A DNA stretch of 64,000 nucleotides from Clostridia bacterium (GCA_017465145.1 JAFTWU010000003.1:1-64000); one strand, 5' to 3'; counted from the first letter of the stretch, positions 16,637 through 27,098 are shown. Notes: generated from the sequence alone by a model not told the origin. Translations and numbers: made by a program.

Positions 16637-19600
16637 ATGAAGAAACTCAGGTATGTTGTATTGCTACTTGCTTTGGCTTGTGTTTCGTTTGCGTTTTCCG
16701 GTGTTATCGGTTGCAAACAACAACTTCCGCAAGTAACTATTAGCGGCTTCGAACTTACCGAAACGTCTACCACCGTTGATGCTGGTGACGTAGTTTTCGT
16801 TAACACGGTTGCACAAGATATGCAAGTAACCGGCAGCGATGGTAAGGCTTATGAAGTTTACTATGACGTAACAACTAAAAACGGCGGCTACGTTGACGTT
16901 AGTCGTGGCTTTTTCTTTGCCGATGATACGGCAGGTTACGTTATAACCTATAAGGTTATTACTTCTGACAACAAAGTTCACACTTTAACTCAAGACGTTA
17001 ACGTTGTTGGTCAGTTGACCTTACGTGCGGATTACGAAACTAGATTGTATAGTGTTGGCGACGAAATTACCGTTGTTCCCGTATGCAACTACGCTGATCC
17101 CGTATATACCATTACCGTAACTTACAACGATACCCCCGTTGCTATCAGCGCTGACTACAAGTTCACCGCTGAAAATATCGGTTGGTACACCATCAATATT
17201 CATGCAGAAGCAACTAACGCTACTCCTGCTGATTTTGAATATACCGTATACGCTAGAGCAGCTTTCCAAGAAGGCGAAGTTGAAACTTTCGATGAAAGTT
17301 GGGAAATCGTTCGTCAACTTGAAAACTATAAAACTCACGGTTGGGTTGTTAAGTCTACTGAAGAATTAGGCATTAAGGACCGTTTTGGTGAAGATGCTAC
17401 CCTTTTAGCAGGCACTACTCAAGCTCAATCAGGTTATTCTCAAAACGGCGTTGGTTACTATTTCAGTTTCTGGCTAAACGCTAGAGAAAATCGCGAATAC
17501 TACAAGTCTTTAGCAGAACAAGGCTATAGCCACGTAAGTATTTGGGCTTATTTAGACGTTGAAATTCCTTGCAGAGAAGATTGTAAGCACATAGTATCAC
17601 GCGTTCGTGGTGGTACGGAAGCAAATGCTCCTGGTCTTGGCAGTACTGCTAACATCATGGGTACAGAAACCTTATACAACGATAAGTGGGACGGTCAATG
17701 GATGGAATTCAAAGTTCGTCTTGTAGACCTTACTACTCATAACGACTACCTTGGTTCTTTCAACACCAGCTTTGACTATTATAAATACGAATGGTATCCT
17801 TTCATTCGTTTTGAATCAAGCAACTGGCGTAACCACGGCAAGATGAACGTTTATATCGACGATATTTACGTTGTTAAAGAAGTTCCCCTTGCTTTCAATG
17901 AAGACACTAAGATTGATGCAGAAGTTGGCGACACCGTTGATTTCTCTCAATACGTTGACCTTTCTGCAGTTCCTGCAGATGCAAACGTTGTTTACAGCGT
18001 AAGCGCAAATAACGAAGGCTTTGTTGCGCTTGACGGATCTTCTTACACCATTCCTGAAATTGGTGCATACACCGTTAAGGTTGCTATCTCTAATCCTTGC
18101 TATATCGGTAGCGCAACCTATACTTTCGTTGCTCCTAAGGCTGTTAATAAGGGCACCGTATTAGTTGACACCGAAAAATTAGTTGACACTTATGATTTAA
18201 CAAGCATGTTAACTGCCGACGAACTTGAAAAGATTGAAGGCTTTGGCACGCTAGCATATGAAATGACCGACGTTAAGGGCAATAAGACTGTTCTTACCGA
18301 TACGGAAATTGATTTATCTTCTATAACTGAAGGTTTCTATGACTTCGTTGGTTACTACGGCACCGCAAAAGTTCCCGTATGGACCGCAAGAGTTGACTTC
18401 TACAGTGGTAACGAATTCGTTTGGAGAAATCCCCAAGCGTCTGATATTACCAATAACGACGTTTACTTGTTAAACGGCTGGGCTGGCGAATTCAAGGGCA
18501 CCGGCGGTGCGTTAAGCGTTGTAGATATCGCACAAGAAACCTATAATACCGACTCTTCTAAGACTGGTAACTACTACCGCTTTGACTATAACAACGGCGA
18601 CTTCAAGAGCGTTGGTATAGATAGAGCATGGGGTATTAAAGTTAACCCAGTTCACTCTAAAGAATACTATCAAATGTTTGCTGGCAATTCTAACGTAAAA
18701 TTAGAATTCGACTATATGTTCGTTAAGACGGGTGCAGACGCTACCGATAGTCTCTGGGTATTCAAGTATGGTTACAGCCTTGGTAAAGCAAGCGACGCTA
18801 ACTATAAGACTTGGGAAGGTATCGCTCACTCTACTTGGAATACCGGTTGGGTAGACCTTGATTACTTCCTTGCAAACCGTTGGGACGTTGCATACGACAC
18901 CATTAAGGGTGGTAGTATGTTAGCAATGAACAACACCGCATTCTTACCCAACAACTCTGCAGAAGAATATAGTGGCGACTTCGTTGTTTACATGGGTAAC
19001 TTCCGCGTTGCAAATGCAAGTGCAAGTTACGTAAACGAATACTATTTATATAATGCAGAAACCGGTGACTACGAACTTGACGAATCTTTAAGTGAAACCG
19101 TATCTGCTGATTTTGGCGCAACCGTAAACTTCAACCAAAAGGCTATTGAAGGTTACGCGTTCAACGCTGAATACGCTGGTAACGTTCTAAGCGGTACTAC
19201 CGAATTTGGTAAGACCACCGTTCTTAAAGGTTACTACGTTCCTTCAATCGAATATAACCTTAACCCCGTAGACGGTTTCTTCAAGGCTGATTCAATTAAC
19301 CTTGCTGATTACGTTGACGGCGAAATCGCAAGAGTTGCAGTTTCTCAATACGTAGTTACTAGCGAAGATAACGTAAGTATTGACGTAACGGCTAAATACT
19401 CAAGCCTAGTAAATACTGCCGAAAAGACGGTTGATACTTCTAGTTTAGACGGTATCTTTACCTTCTCTATCTTTGGTGTAGATTCTAGCGTTGTTAACAT
19501 TAACTTCGAACGCGCTATCGACGGCGTATTTATGTGGAACAACATTGACGAATCTGCAAGTTCTGTAGTTAAGGGCGTTAGACTAGGTGGTAGATACGTT

Positions 19601-22600
19601 TATGAAGAATATGCAGGCGCAGGTTCTGTAACTGCAGTTGCTTCAACCGATTCTATTGTTGCTGGTAAGGCAGGTAACTTCTATCGCTTAGATACTTCTA
19701 CCGATACTCACTCTGGTAGCAAGTGGGGCGTAAGCATTTATCCTGCACACAGTAAGGAATATTACGAAGCTATACTAGTTGACGGCAACGTTAACATCGC
19801 TATGGATTGGTACTTCACCAAGACGGGTGAAAATCCCACCACGGCGTCTTGGACTTTCTTTGAAGGTCAAGGCTTAGGTCGTGAAGACGAAGACAATATC
19901 GGTCCTTGGAACGGTCACAACATCACGTACGATCAATCGGCAGACACTTGGAACTCTGTTGGCTCTGGTTGGAACCAAAGACATTGGATTTCTTTAGCAC
20001 ACGTTGTTAAACATTGGTCTAACGCAATCAATACTACCGGTGGTGGTGGCTTCTTGTCATTCAGCCAATACTACTCTTCTAGCGAAGATTATACCGGTAC
20101 GTATAGCGTATACTTCGGTAATATTCACGCTTTAACCGGCTATAACACCGAATACTATACTCAACAAGACGACGGTAGCTTTACCTTAGCAACAACCGTT
20201 TCTAAGATGGCTGATGCTGGCACTACCGTAAACGCTAAATTAGATTACGCTATCGAAAACTACACCTACGCTCAACACGAAGATGAAGTTCTTAGCGGTA
20301 CCGTAGCTAATACCATTAAATATGTAACCTTAAAGGTTTACTATGTAAAATCTAACATCGCTTACACCGTAGAACACTACGTATGGAGCGACACCGCTAA
20401 CGATTACGAATTAGCTGATAGCGAAACTTTATACGGCACTTACAACACTACCGTAGAAGTTACGCCTAAGACCACTTATGAAAATGCAGCTTACACCGTA
20501 ATTGACGGTAAGTCAGTTGAAAGCGGTACTTTAACGTTAGATGGTTCTCTAGTGTTAAAAGCATACTACGCAAAAGCAACCAAGGTTACTTTGGCAGATG
20601 CAGACGGTTTCTACCGTGCAAACTCAATTGACCTTAGCGAATACGTTGCAGGCAACGTTGAATCTATTAAGATTGACCAATACGTTGTAACCAACGAAGG
20701 TAACGTTGCAGTTGACGTAACCGATGCTTATAGCACTACGCTTGACGCTGAAAATAAGGCTATTGATTTAACTGCTTTCGATGGTATTTATACTATCGTT
20801 GTTAAAGATGATAACGGCGCGATTGCTAGCTTTGACTTCGAACGCGTTATCGACGGCGTATTCAACTGGAATAACATTGATGAATCCGGCAAAGCTACCG
20901 TAGCAAGTGCTGCAGTCGTACACGGTTACGACAGTAGCAACTACGAAGGCGACGGCGTTATCGAATCAGTTGACGCAAACGATCCTATCATCGCAGGCAG
21001 AGCAGGTAACTACTGGAAGATGACTCAAACTTACTCTTCAGAAAAGGCTAACTGGGGGTTAAAAGTATATCCCGCACACAACAAGGCATACTACGAAGCT
21101 CTTGGCGAATTATCAGTTTACGTTGACTACTATTTCGTTAAAGATTCTACCGGTTCAACCGCTGGTTGGAACTTGTATCACCACTCTACAGCCGAAGGTT
21201 CTTCTGGTAACGTGGTTATGGATTACCCAATTATTTGGAACCAAAAAGCTGGCGAATGGGGTACTGAAGGTACAGAATGGAATCAACGTCAACCTATCTC
21301 TCTTGCAGGTTTAGTTGCACGTTGGGACGGCGTTACTGACGTTGACCAAGGCGGTGGCTTGTTCGGTTTCTGGAACACCTATGATACTGAAACCTTAACC
21401 GGCAAATTCACCGTATACTTCGGTAACGTTCATACCACTACCGGTTACAATACCGAATACTATACTCAACAAGATGATGGTAGCTTTACCTTAGCAAAAA
21501 CCGTTTCTACCAAAGCAACCGCTGGTGATACTGTTAACGCTAACATCACTTATGCTATCGAAAACTACACCTACGCACAACACGCAGATGAAGTTCTTAC
21601 CGGTACCGTAACTAACTCAATTAACTACGTAACCTTAAAGGTTTACTACGTAAAATCTAACGTTCCTTACACCGTAGAACACTATGTATGGAGCGACACC
21701 GCTAACGATTACGAATTAGCTGATAGCGAAACTTTATACGGCACTTACGACGCTACCGTAGAAGTTACGCCTAAGACCACCTATGAAAATGCAACTTACA
21801 CCGTAATTGATGGTAAATCAGTTGAAAGTGGCAAAATTGCTTTAGACGGCTCTCTTGTATTAAAAGCATACTATGCAAAAGCAAGCACCTATAATCTTGC
21901 TGACGCTGACGGTTTCTATCGTGCAGACTCTCTCAACTTAGGTGACTATTTAACCGGCGATATCGAAAGCGTTGAAGTTACCCAATACGTTGTAAAGGCT
22001 AGTGGCAACGTTGGTGTTGACGTAACCGACGCTTACGTTTCAACCGTTAATACTGAAGCAAAGACAGTTGATTTAACTGCTTTCGATGGTATTTATACTG
22101 TTGAAACAAAAGATTCAAATGGCTCTATTGCTATTTTCAATTTTGAACGTGTTGTAGAAGGCGTGTTCACTTGGAACAACCTTAATGAAGCAGGCAAGGA
22201 TACCGTTGTAGGTGCTGGACATTCAGGTATCTGGGCAGACAAGTCAGAATGGTACCACAATTTAACGCCACAAAACGTTGCAGTAGACGATCCTGTTTTA
22301 GCAGGTCGCAGTGGTGCATACTATAAAGTATCTGGCTCTGCAGAAGAAATAAATGAATTTGCTGGTAAGATTTACCCAACCCATACAAAAGCATACTATG
22401 AAGCATTGCTTGAAGATGGTGAAGTATATTACTCAATGGATCTTAACTTCGTAGGAGCATCTAACTCTTACAACATTTTATTTAGTTATGGTGCAGGCTA
22501 CAATAGTGCGGCGGCTCCAGATGGTACAACTGATTATTGTCAATATGGTCAAGCATATCAATATTCAGGATACAACAGTTTTGCTGATGAAAAATTCAAC

Positions 22601-24181
22601 CGTTATGGTGGTAGAGTTGCTCGTAAACTTTCCGGTATCGTAGATAATTGGGATAGTTACATGCAAAACGGCACAGGTGGTTACTTGTTTGGTGTTCGTA
22701 AGATTGAAGGTGATACTTCTTCAAGCGTAACGGCATACTTTGGTAACGTTCATCTCGTAAACGTATATACAACTGAATACTATACGCAACAGGCTGACGG
22801 TACTTATTTAGATACCCCAGCATTAACCGTTAACACTTATAGTGAATATGCAACGGGCACGACCGTAACCGCAAATACTACTAAAGTTATTGAAGGTTAC
22901 GTTTATGCACAAAATCCTAATGAAGTTGCTTCTACAACATTGGGTGTAAACGTATCAACTCTTAAAGTATATTACGTATCTTCTAACGTTGCATACGACG
23001 TAGAAGTTTATACCTACAATGCATCAACGACTTCTTATGAAAAGTCAGAAGAATATTCATACACAGCTTATGGCGCAGCTGGTAGCACAGCAAAAGTCAG
23101 CGAAACCTTAGTGGTTGATGGTTATGTTCTTGATACTTCAATTGAAGGTACGGTTGCAAGTGGTGTTATTAGCTTAACTGAAAAACTTGTTCTTAAAGCA
23201 TACTATCTACCCGCTACCGAAAACACTATTACAGGCTTACGTAACGCGGCAACCTTAGACCTTGGTGTTGGTGAAGTAGTTTCTTACTCTATCACTCAAT
23301 ACGTTGTAACTACCACTAACGCAACCCGTGGTGAAGGTTCGTTGGGAGCTGCCGCAACTTTAGGCACTACAAACTATACGGGTGTAGACGTAACTGCTAA
23401 CCACCCCGACATTATTACCAACGGCGTTTTAGATACTTCTAAACTAGATGGTATCTATAAGGTAACAGCAAAGGGCGCAACTGGTATTGCGGTTCATAAG
23501 TTTGAACAATACGTTGCAGATACTTTCACTTGGAACAACATCGTTGAAAATGCAGAAGACACCGCAGATACTGCAAGCGTTAAGCTTATTGGTGCATACA
23601 GCTGGCACAACAGTTGGAAACCTTACAATACTGCTAGTGTTGAAGTTATCACGGCTGAAAACAATGCTGACCTTGCAACTAGAATGGCTGGCGCATACCA
23701 AGGCAGCAACTTAGAAGACACCACCGGATTATATTGGAAGACTACCTTAAAGGGTGGAAAAGGTGGCGACTCTGACGGCACAGGCGTAAGAATTATGCCC
23801 GTACACACTTTGGACTACTACACAACTTTGTGGAACGGTGCCACCGTAACTTATAACGCAATGGCGGGCGACACTAACAAGGGCGCAACTCAATATATGG
23901 ATTGTCAATTTGCGACGGCAGGCTACATTGATGATGGCGATTCAGGTTATAATATGTATTCTGGTTCAGTATGGGGTAACTATTGGAGAACGGCGTCGTT
24001 TGAAATGAACGAAAACACCTTTGTTGCTCTCTCTTGCACGAACTATAATCATTACGAAACGTTTACGCGTGCGGGTTCATTTGCTTCTTATTGGGGCAAG
24101 GGTACTGGTCTTACAACCAACGGTAACGTTGTGTTCTGGATTGGTGGTTTTACTGCAACACCCGCAACTCCCGCTGAATAA
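16637..24181 (+). CDS. Giant repeat lipoprotein (2,514 residues)
   Basis: The start at 16637 has GGAGGA before it. The signal peptide ends in a lipobox VIGC with C26 as the lipidated cysteine, so the protein is anchored outside the membrane. The body is modular. About six beta-rich modules of 180-200 residues begin near 215, 592, 961, 1405, 1840 and 2295; from the third on they share an F-x-WNN opening and a PxHxxxYYE motif, resembling carbohydrate-binding jelly rolls. Between them lie MucBP/InlB-like repeats starting YTVEHY or TEYYTQQ (near 799, 1171, 1241, 1604, 1677, 2044, 2119). Nearly identical stretches recur 1,305 bp apart. No catalytic motif is visible. A surface glycan-binding or adhesive role is inference. 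Confidence 0.85.
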   Translation: MKKLRYVVLLLALACVSFAFSGVIGCKQQLPQVTISGFELTETSTTVDAGDVVFVNTVAQDMQVTGSDGKAYEVYYDVTTKNGGYVDVSRGFFFADDTAGYVITYKVITSDNKVHTLTQDVNVVGQLTLRADYETRLYSVGDEITVVPVCNYADPVYTITVTYNDTPVAISADYKFTAENIGWYTINIHAEATNATPADFEYTVYARAAFQEGEVETFDESWEIVRQLENYKTHGWVVKSTEELGIKDRFGEDATLLAGTTQAQSGYSQNGVGYYFSFWLNARENREYYKSLAEQGYSHVSIWAYLDVEIPCREDCKHIVSRVRGGTEANAPGLGSTANIMGTETLYNDKWDGQWMEFKVRLVDLTTHNDYLGSFNTSFDYYKYEWYPFIRFESSNWRNHGKMNVYIDDIYVVKEVPLAFNEDTKIDAEVGDTVDFSQYVDLSAVPADANVVYSVSANNEGFVALDGSSYTIPEIGAYTVKVAISNPCYIGSATYTFVAPKAVNKGTVLVDTEKLVDTYDLTSMLTADELEKIEGFGTLAYEMTDVKGNKTVLTDTEIDLSSITEGFYDFVGYYGTAKVPVWTARVDFYSGNEFVWRNPQASDITNNDVYLLNGWAGEFKGTGGALSVVDIAQETYNTDSSKTGNYYRFDYNNGDFKSVGIDRAWGIKVNPVHSKEYYQMFAGNSNVKLEFDYMFVKTGADATDSLWVFKYGYSLGKASDANYKTWEGIAHSTWNTGWVDLDYFLANRWDVAYDTIKGGSMLAMNNTAFLPNNSAEEYSGDFVVYMGNFRVANASASYVNEYYLYNAETGDYELDESLSETVSADFGATVNFNQKAIEGYAFNAEYAGNVLSGTTEFGKTTVLKGYYVPSIEYNLNPVDGFFKADSINLADYVDGEIARVAVSQYVVTSEDNVSIDVTAKYSSLVNTAEKTVDTSSLDGIFTFSIFGVDSSVVNINFERAIDGVFMWNNIDESASSVVKGVRLGGRYVYEEYAGAGSVTAVASTDSIVAGKAGNFYRLDTSTDTHSGSKWGVSIYPAHSKEYYEAILVDGNVNIAMDWYFTKTGENPTTASWTFFEGQGLGREDEDNIGPWNGHNITYDQSADTWNSVGSGWNQRHWISLAHVVKHWSNAINTTGGGGFLSFSQYYSSSEDYTGTYSVYFGNIHALTGYNTEYYTQQDDGSFTLATTVSKMADAGTTVNAKLDYAIENYTYAQHEDEVLSGTVANTIKYVTLKVYYVKSNIAYTVEHYVWSDTANDYELADSETLYGTYNTTVEVTPKTTYENAAYTVIDGKSVESGTLTLDGSLVLKAYYAKATKVTLADADGFYRANSIDLSEYVAGNVESIKIDQYVVTNEGNVAVDVTDAYSTTLDAENKAIDLTAFDGIYTIVVKDDNGAIASFDFERVIDGVFNWNNIDESGKATVASAAVVHGYDSSNYEGDGVIESVDANDPIIAGRAGNYWKMTQTYSSEKANWGLKVYPAHNKAYYEALGELSVYVDYYFVKDSTGSTAGWNLYHHSTAEGSSGNVVMDYPIIWNQKAGEWGTEGTEWNQRQPISLAGLVARWDGVTDVDQGGGLFGFWNTYDTETLTGKFTVYFGNVHTTTGYNTEYYTQQDDGSFTLAKTVSTKATAGDTVNANITYAIENYTYAQHADEVLTGTVTNSINYVTLKVYYVKSNVPYTVEHYVWSDTANDYELADSETLYGTYDATVEVTPKTTYENATYTVIDGKSVESGKIALDGSLVLKAYYAKASTYNLADADGFYRADSLNLGDYLTGDIESVEVTQYVVKASGNVGVDVTDAYVSTVNTEAKTVDLTAFDGIYTVETKDSNGSIAIFNFERVVEGVFTWNNLNEAGKDTVVGAGHSGIWADKSEWYHNLTPQNVAVDDPVLAGRSGAYYKVSGSAEEINEFAGKIYPTHTKAYYEALLEDGEVYYSMDLNFVGASNSYNILFSYGAGYNSAAAPDGTTDYCQYGQAYQYSGYNSFADEKFNRYGGRVARKLSGIVDNWDSYMQNGTGGYLFGVRKIEGDTSSSVTAYFGNVHLVNVYTTEYYTQQADGTYLDTPALTVNTYSEYATGTTVTANTTKVIEGYVYAQNPNEVASTTLGVNVSTLKVYYVSSNVAYDVEVYTYNASTTSYEKSEEYSYTAYGAAGSTAKVSETLVVDGYVLDTSIEGTVASGVISLTEKLVLKAYYLPATENTITGLRNAATLDLGVGEVVSYSITQYVVTTTNATRGEGSLGAAATLGTTNYTGVDVTANHPDIITNGVLDTSKLDGIYKVTAKGATGIAVHKFEQYVADTFTWNNIVENAEDTADTASVKLIGAYSWHNSWKPYNTASVEVITAENNADLATRMAGAYQGSNLEDTTGLYWKTTLKGGKGGDSDGTGVRIMPVHTLDYYTTLWNGATVTYNAMAGDTNKGATQYMDCQFATAGYIDDGDSGYNMYSGSVWGNYWRTASFEMNENTFVALSCTNYNHYETFTRAGSFASYWGKGTGLTTNGNVVFWIGGFTATPATPAE

Positions 24182-24218
24182 TTAAACAAGGCGATTTAAC
24201 TTACTATCAAACCCAAAA

Positions 24219-24240
24219 GGGCAGGGCGAAAGCCTTGCCC
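24219..24240 (+). other. Intergenic hairpin between the two lipoprotein genes
   Basis: GGGCAGGGC pairs with GCCTTGCCC around GAAA, with no T run behind it. It is more likely an mRNA-stability or processing stem than a terminator, consistent with co-transcription of the two lipoprotein genes. Confidence 0.4.
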
Positions 24241-24308
24241 AAAGGGATAAGATAAATTAAGAATCTATGTGAATACCTTGTTAATTTAGCAGGGTATAAG
24301 GAGAAAAT

Positions 24309-26525
24309 ATGAAAAAAATTATAGGATTTTTATTGACGCTAGCTGTTGCAGTTTCGTCTCTCGGCATGTTTGCATGTGCTCCTGCTGATGGCAATCCTGC
24401 AGTAGAATACTCTATTACGACTAGCGCTGGTATCGGTGGTACGCTTACCGCAAGCCAAAATAAAGTTGATCCGAACGGTTCGGTAATTTTCACAATTACC
24501 CCCGATGCAGGTTACGTTCTTAAGGATTTTACCTTAAACGGCAACTCTGTTGAAAAGTACGATACAAGCTTTACCCCCGATCAAACCACTTATGAATTGG
24601 TTAACATTTTACGTGACTATAACGCTGTGGCTACTTTCGTTTCTGCAAACGCTAGCCTTAACTTTATAGTTGAAAACGACGATACTGCTATTGCAGATAA
24701 ACCCGTTTACTATCGCGGTGTTTACGGCAATCTTCCCACCGCTTATGCTTATGGCAAAAGATTTACCGGTTGGAAAGATTCAGTTAGTGGTTTAGAAGTA
24801 ACGGCTGAAACTATTGTAGAAAAGGGTGGCACTATTGATTTAGTTGCTCAATTCGTTGATATTACCGCTCAAGAAAAACTAGACTTTGAACCCCACTCTG
24901 CAACCGTTGCATACTACGATATGACTGCAACCAAATACGGTGTTGCTTGGCACGTTAAAGGAGAACCTGTTAACCCCGTTGTTCAACTTGTAGAAGGCGT
25001 TGCCGATGAAGCTGCTGACTTTGCTAACGCAAAAGAATATGCAGGTACGTATAAGGAATATATGCCCGTAGAAGGCTTTGAAAGTCAACAATACGTTATC
25101 TACGTTGTTTTAGATGATTTAGATTTCGACACCACCTATTCAGTTCGTTACGGCGACAAGTCTGCTGACGTTTGGAACGGTGAAGAAGGTTCTTATAAAC
25201 AACAAACCTTTACCACTCGTGAAGAAGAAGTTGACGTAACTAAGTTCTTCTATATGGCAGATACTCAACAACGTTGGCACATCGGTGACGGCGACGCTGA
25301 AGGCATGACCACTACTCACTGGGAACAAACCACTCGTGACGCAATGGCACGTTTTGGTGATGAAGTACAATTCTTAATTCACGGCGGTGACATTTTCGAT
25401 AGAGCAGACTATCCTACTTCATACGCACAAGAAATGCTTGGTTCTATGGAAGATTGGTTGTTTAACATACCCAACATGGTTGTTGCTGGTAACCACGAAG
25501 ATCCCTCTGTTGGTGACGGTTTAGGTTATGACTGTGTAGGCTCTCTCTACAACATCGATTATCCCGATGGTGAAAAAGACACTCTTAAGAACACTAGAAG
25601 CCGTGGTCCTGTGTACTCTTTTGAATTAGGTCCAGTTCACTTCGTAATGCTCCGTTCAAACGATATCTTCTATGCAGATAACTACACCGATTCTTATCGT
25701 GGTGTTTTAAGTGCTGCTCAAGTTAATTGGATGAAACAAGACGTTCAAAAGGCTCAAGAAAACCCCGACATTAAGTGGACCGTTGCAGTTATGCACGAAA
25801 GCTGTATGAGAGCATCTCAATTTAACTCTGCAAGTGTTGGATCTTCTAACCACGCTATGTCTTTAACCGAACAATTAGTTCCTTTATTTAACGAATTAAA
25901 CGTTGACCTTTGCTTATTCGGTCACGACCACACTTTATACGCTTCATATCCCATGATTTGGGATGAAACGATTGAAGAACCAGAAGGTTTACCTGCAGGT
26001 TGGAGAGAAAAGGATCAACCTTTCCGTTGCACCATTTCAGCTGAATCACAACTTGACGGTACCCCTGAAGGTGAAGCACGCGCTCGTTACGTTGCATTAC
26101 GTAAAGCTCGCCCTGCAACTACTACCGTTGTAGAAAAGACGTTAGCAAGTGGTGAAGTTGTTGATACCTTCGATTACGGTACCGGTTACACCGGCCCACG
26201 TGGCGTTGTTTGGTATCAAATCAGTACTTCTGGTAACCAAACTAGCGGTACGTTCACAATGCCTACTAGACCTGATCCTTCAACCTTTAATCACCAAATG
26301 TTGCGTGTTACACCTGTTACCGGTGGTGAAAGATATGGTAAAGTTTCTGTTTCAATGTACTCTTTTATTGAAATTAGCGACTCTGAACTTACCGTTCGCA
26401 CCTATGGCGTAAGAGACAGATTAATTGAAGACTATGCTGAATATACACCTGGTCAATGGTTAACCTATAACGGTAACCAATATCAATCTTCTTTCTTCGT
26501 TGATGGTTTCCAACTTACAAAATAA
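24309..26525 (+). CDS. Purple-acid-phosphatase-like metallophosphoesterase lipoprotein
   Basis: This 738-residue protein has a lipoprotein signal (lipobox MFAC, C23). An InlB-type bacterial repeat (about 36-115) and a purple-acid-phosphatase-type Ig domain (about 200-305) come before a calcineurin-like phosphoesterase domain. That domain shows all metal-ligand motifs: D318 in MADTQ, GGD-x-x-DR, GNHE, MHES and GHDH. It should hydrolyse phosphate esters outside the cell using two metal ions. AAGGAG precedes the ATG. It lies 127 bp behind the giant lipoprotein without a terminator, so both are probably one operon. The substrate is unknown. Confidence 0.88.
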   Translation: MKKIIGFLLTLAVAVSSLGMFACAPADGNPAVEYSITTSAGIGGTLTASQNKVDPNGSVIFTITPDAGYVLKDFTLNGNSVEKYDTSFTPDQTTYELVNILRDYNAVATFVSANASLNFIVENDDTAIADKPVYYRGVYGNLPTAYAYGKRFTGWKDSVSGLEVTAETIVEKGGTIDLVAQFVDITAQEKLDFEPHSATVAYYDMTATKYGVAWHVKGEPVNPVVQLVEGVADEAADFANAKEYAGTYKEYMPVEGFESQQYVIYVVLDDLDFDTTYSVRYGDKSADVWNGEEGSYKQQTFTTREEEVDVTKFFYMADTQQRWHIGDGDAEGMTTTHWEQTTRDAMARFGDEVQFLIHGGDIFDRADYPTSYAQEMLGSMEDWLFNIPNMVVAGNHEDPSVGDGLGYDCVGSLYNIDYPDGEKDTLKNTRSRGPVYSFELGPVHFVMLRSNDIFYADNYTDSYRGVLSAAQVNWMKQDVQKAQENPDIKWTVAVMHESCMRASQFNSASVGSSNHAMSLTEQLVPLFNELNVDLCLFGHDHTLYASYPMIWDETIEEPEGLPAGWREKDQPFRCTISAESQLDGTPEGEARARYVALRKARPATTTVVEKTLASGEVVDTFDYGTGYTGPRGVVWYQISTSGNQTSGTFTMPTRPDPSTFNHQMLRVTPVTGGERYGKVSVSMYSFIEISDSELTVRTYGVRDRLIEDYAEYTPGQWLTYNGNQYQSSFFVDGFQLTK

Positions 26526-26551
26526 TTAAATAATTTACTGATAGTAAATTA

Positions 26552-26588
26552 AAAAAGCCGACCTAAATTTTAGGTCGGTTTTCTTTTA
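26552..26588 (+). terminator. Terminator of the lipoprotein operon
   Basis: AAGCCGACCTAA pairs with TTAGGTCGGTTT, with a T-rich tail. Confidence 0.85.
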
Positions 26589-26590
26589 TT

Positions 26591-26985
26591 GTAGAATATT
26601 AATTGTTTGTCATATAGAGACGGGCAAAAAAAGAAGGGCAAACACGGCATCTAAAAAATTGCGCCCGTATCTAAATCCATCGGGGACTCGCTCCGTCGCC
26701 CTACGGGTGCTTGCGCATAGCTCCGCCACGACTATCACGCCCACTCGCTAAAATATGCGGAGCAACGCATATTTTTTACGCTCGCGTTCTCGTCCCCAAC
26801 GAACTACAACCAAACAAAAAAGACAGACTTTTGTGTCTTTAAAATGAAAAGGGTGCGCCAGTATCTCCGTTTCACTACGATATCGCAAGCGACGGGGAAC
26901 AACAAGGTGAATACACGTAAAAAACTGTGTCGTGCCGCAAAATTTTCAACTCGCAAGTGAAACCGACTGCGGCGATAACACACGC
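26591..26985. other. Gene-free region with decayed tRNA and terminator copies
   Basis: No gene is supported in these 395 bp. They are patchily GC-rich, unlike the flanks. Two pieces repeat the 3' end of the tRNA-Lys at 27023: 14 bases (ccatcggggactcg) at 26677-26690, and a copy of the tRNA terminator's first 19 bases at 26813-26831 followed by GGTGCGCCA at 26852-26860, at nearly the original spacing. This looks like the remains of duplication or of an element that used the tRNA gene as its attachment site. Confidence 0.5.
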
Positions 26986-27023
26986 AACAAAAAAGACAGA
27001 CTTTAACGTCTGTCTTTTTTGTT
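26986..27023 (-). terminator. Terminator of the tRNA operon
   Basis: A perfect 16-bp inverted repeat (AACAAAAAAGACAGAC and its complement) around six bases lies directly after the last tRNA and overlaps the final base of its encoded CCA. Confidence 0.9.
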
Positions 27024-27098
27024 GGTGCGCCATCGGGGACTCGAACCCAGGACCCATTGATTAAGAGTCAATTGCTCTACCAACTGAGCTAATGGCGC
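27023..27098 (-). tRNA. tRNA-Lys (CTT)
   Basis: This 76-nt cloverleaf has acceptor GCGCCAT/ATGGCGC, discriminator A and an encoded CCA. The anticodon loop CTCTTAA gives anticodon CTT for AAG codons. It begins at the base directly after the CCA of the upstream tRNA-Lys, with no spacer. It is the last gene of the cluster. Confidence 0.95.

Noticed and set aside
16664-19545. Minus-strand open frames inside the giant lipoprotein gene
   Set aside because: They arise from its biased codon use and have no ribosome sites or recognisable domains.
16637-24181. Repeats that might suggest a CRISPR or satellite array
   Set aside because: The repeats are long, in frame and diverge at synonymous sites, so they are protein modules.
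26875-27057. 60-codon minus-strand frame entering tRNA-Lys
   Set aside because: It runs through a tRNA gene and its terminator and has no ribosome site.
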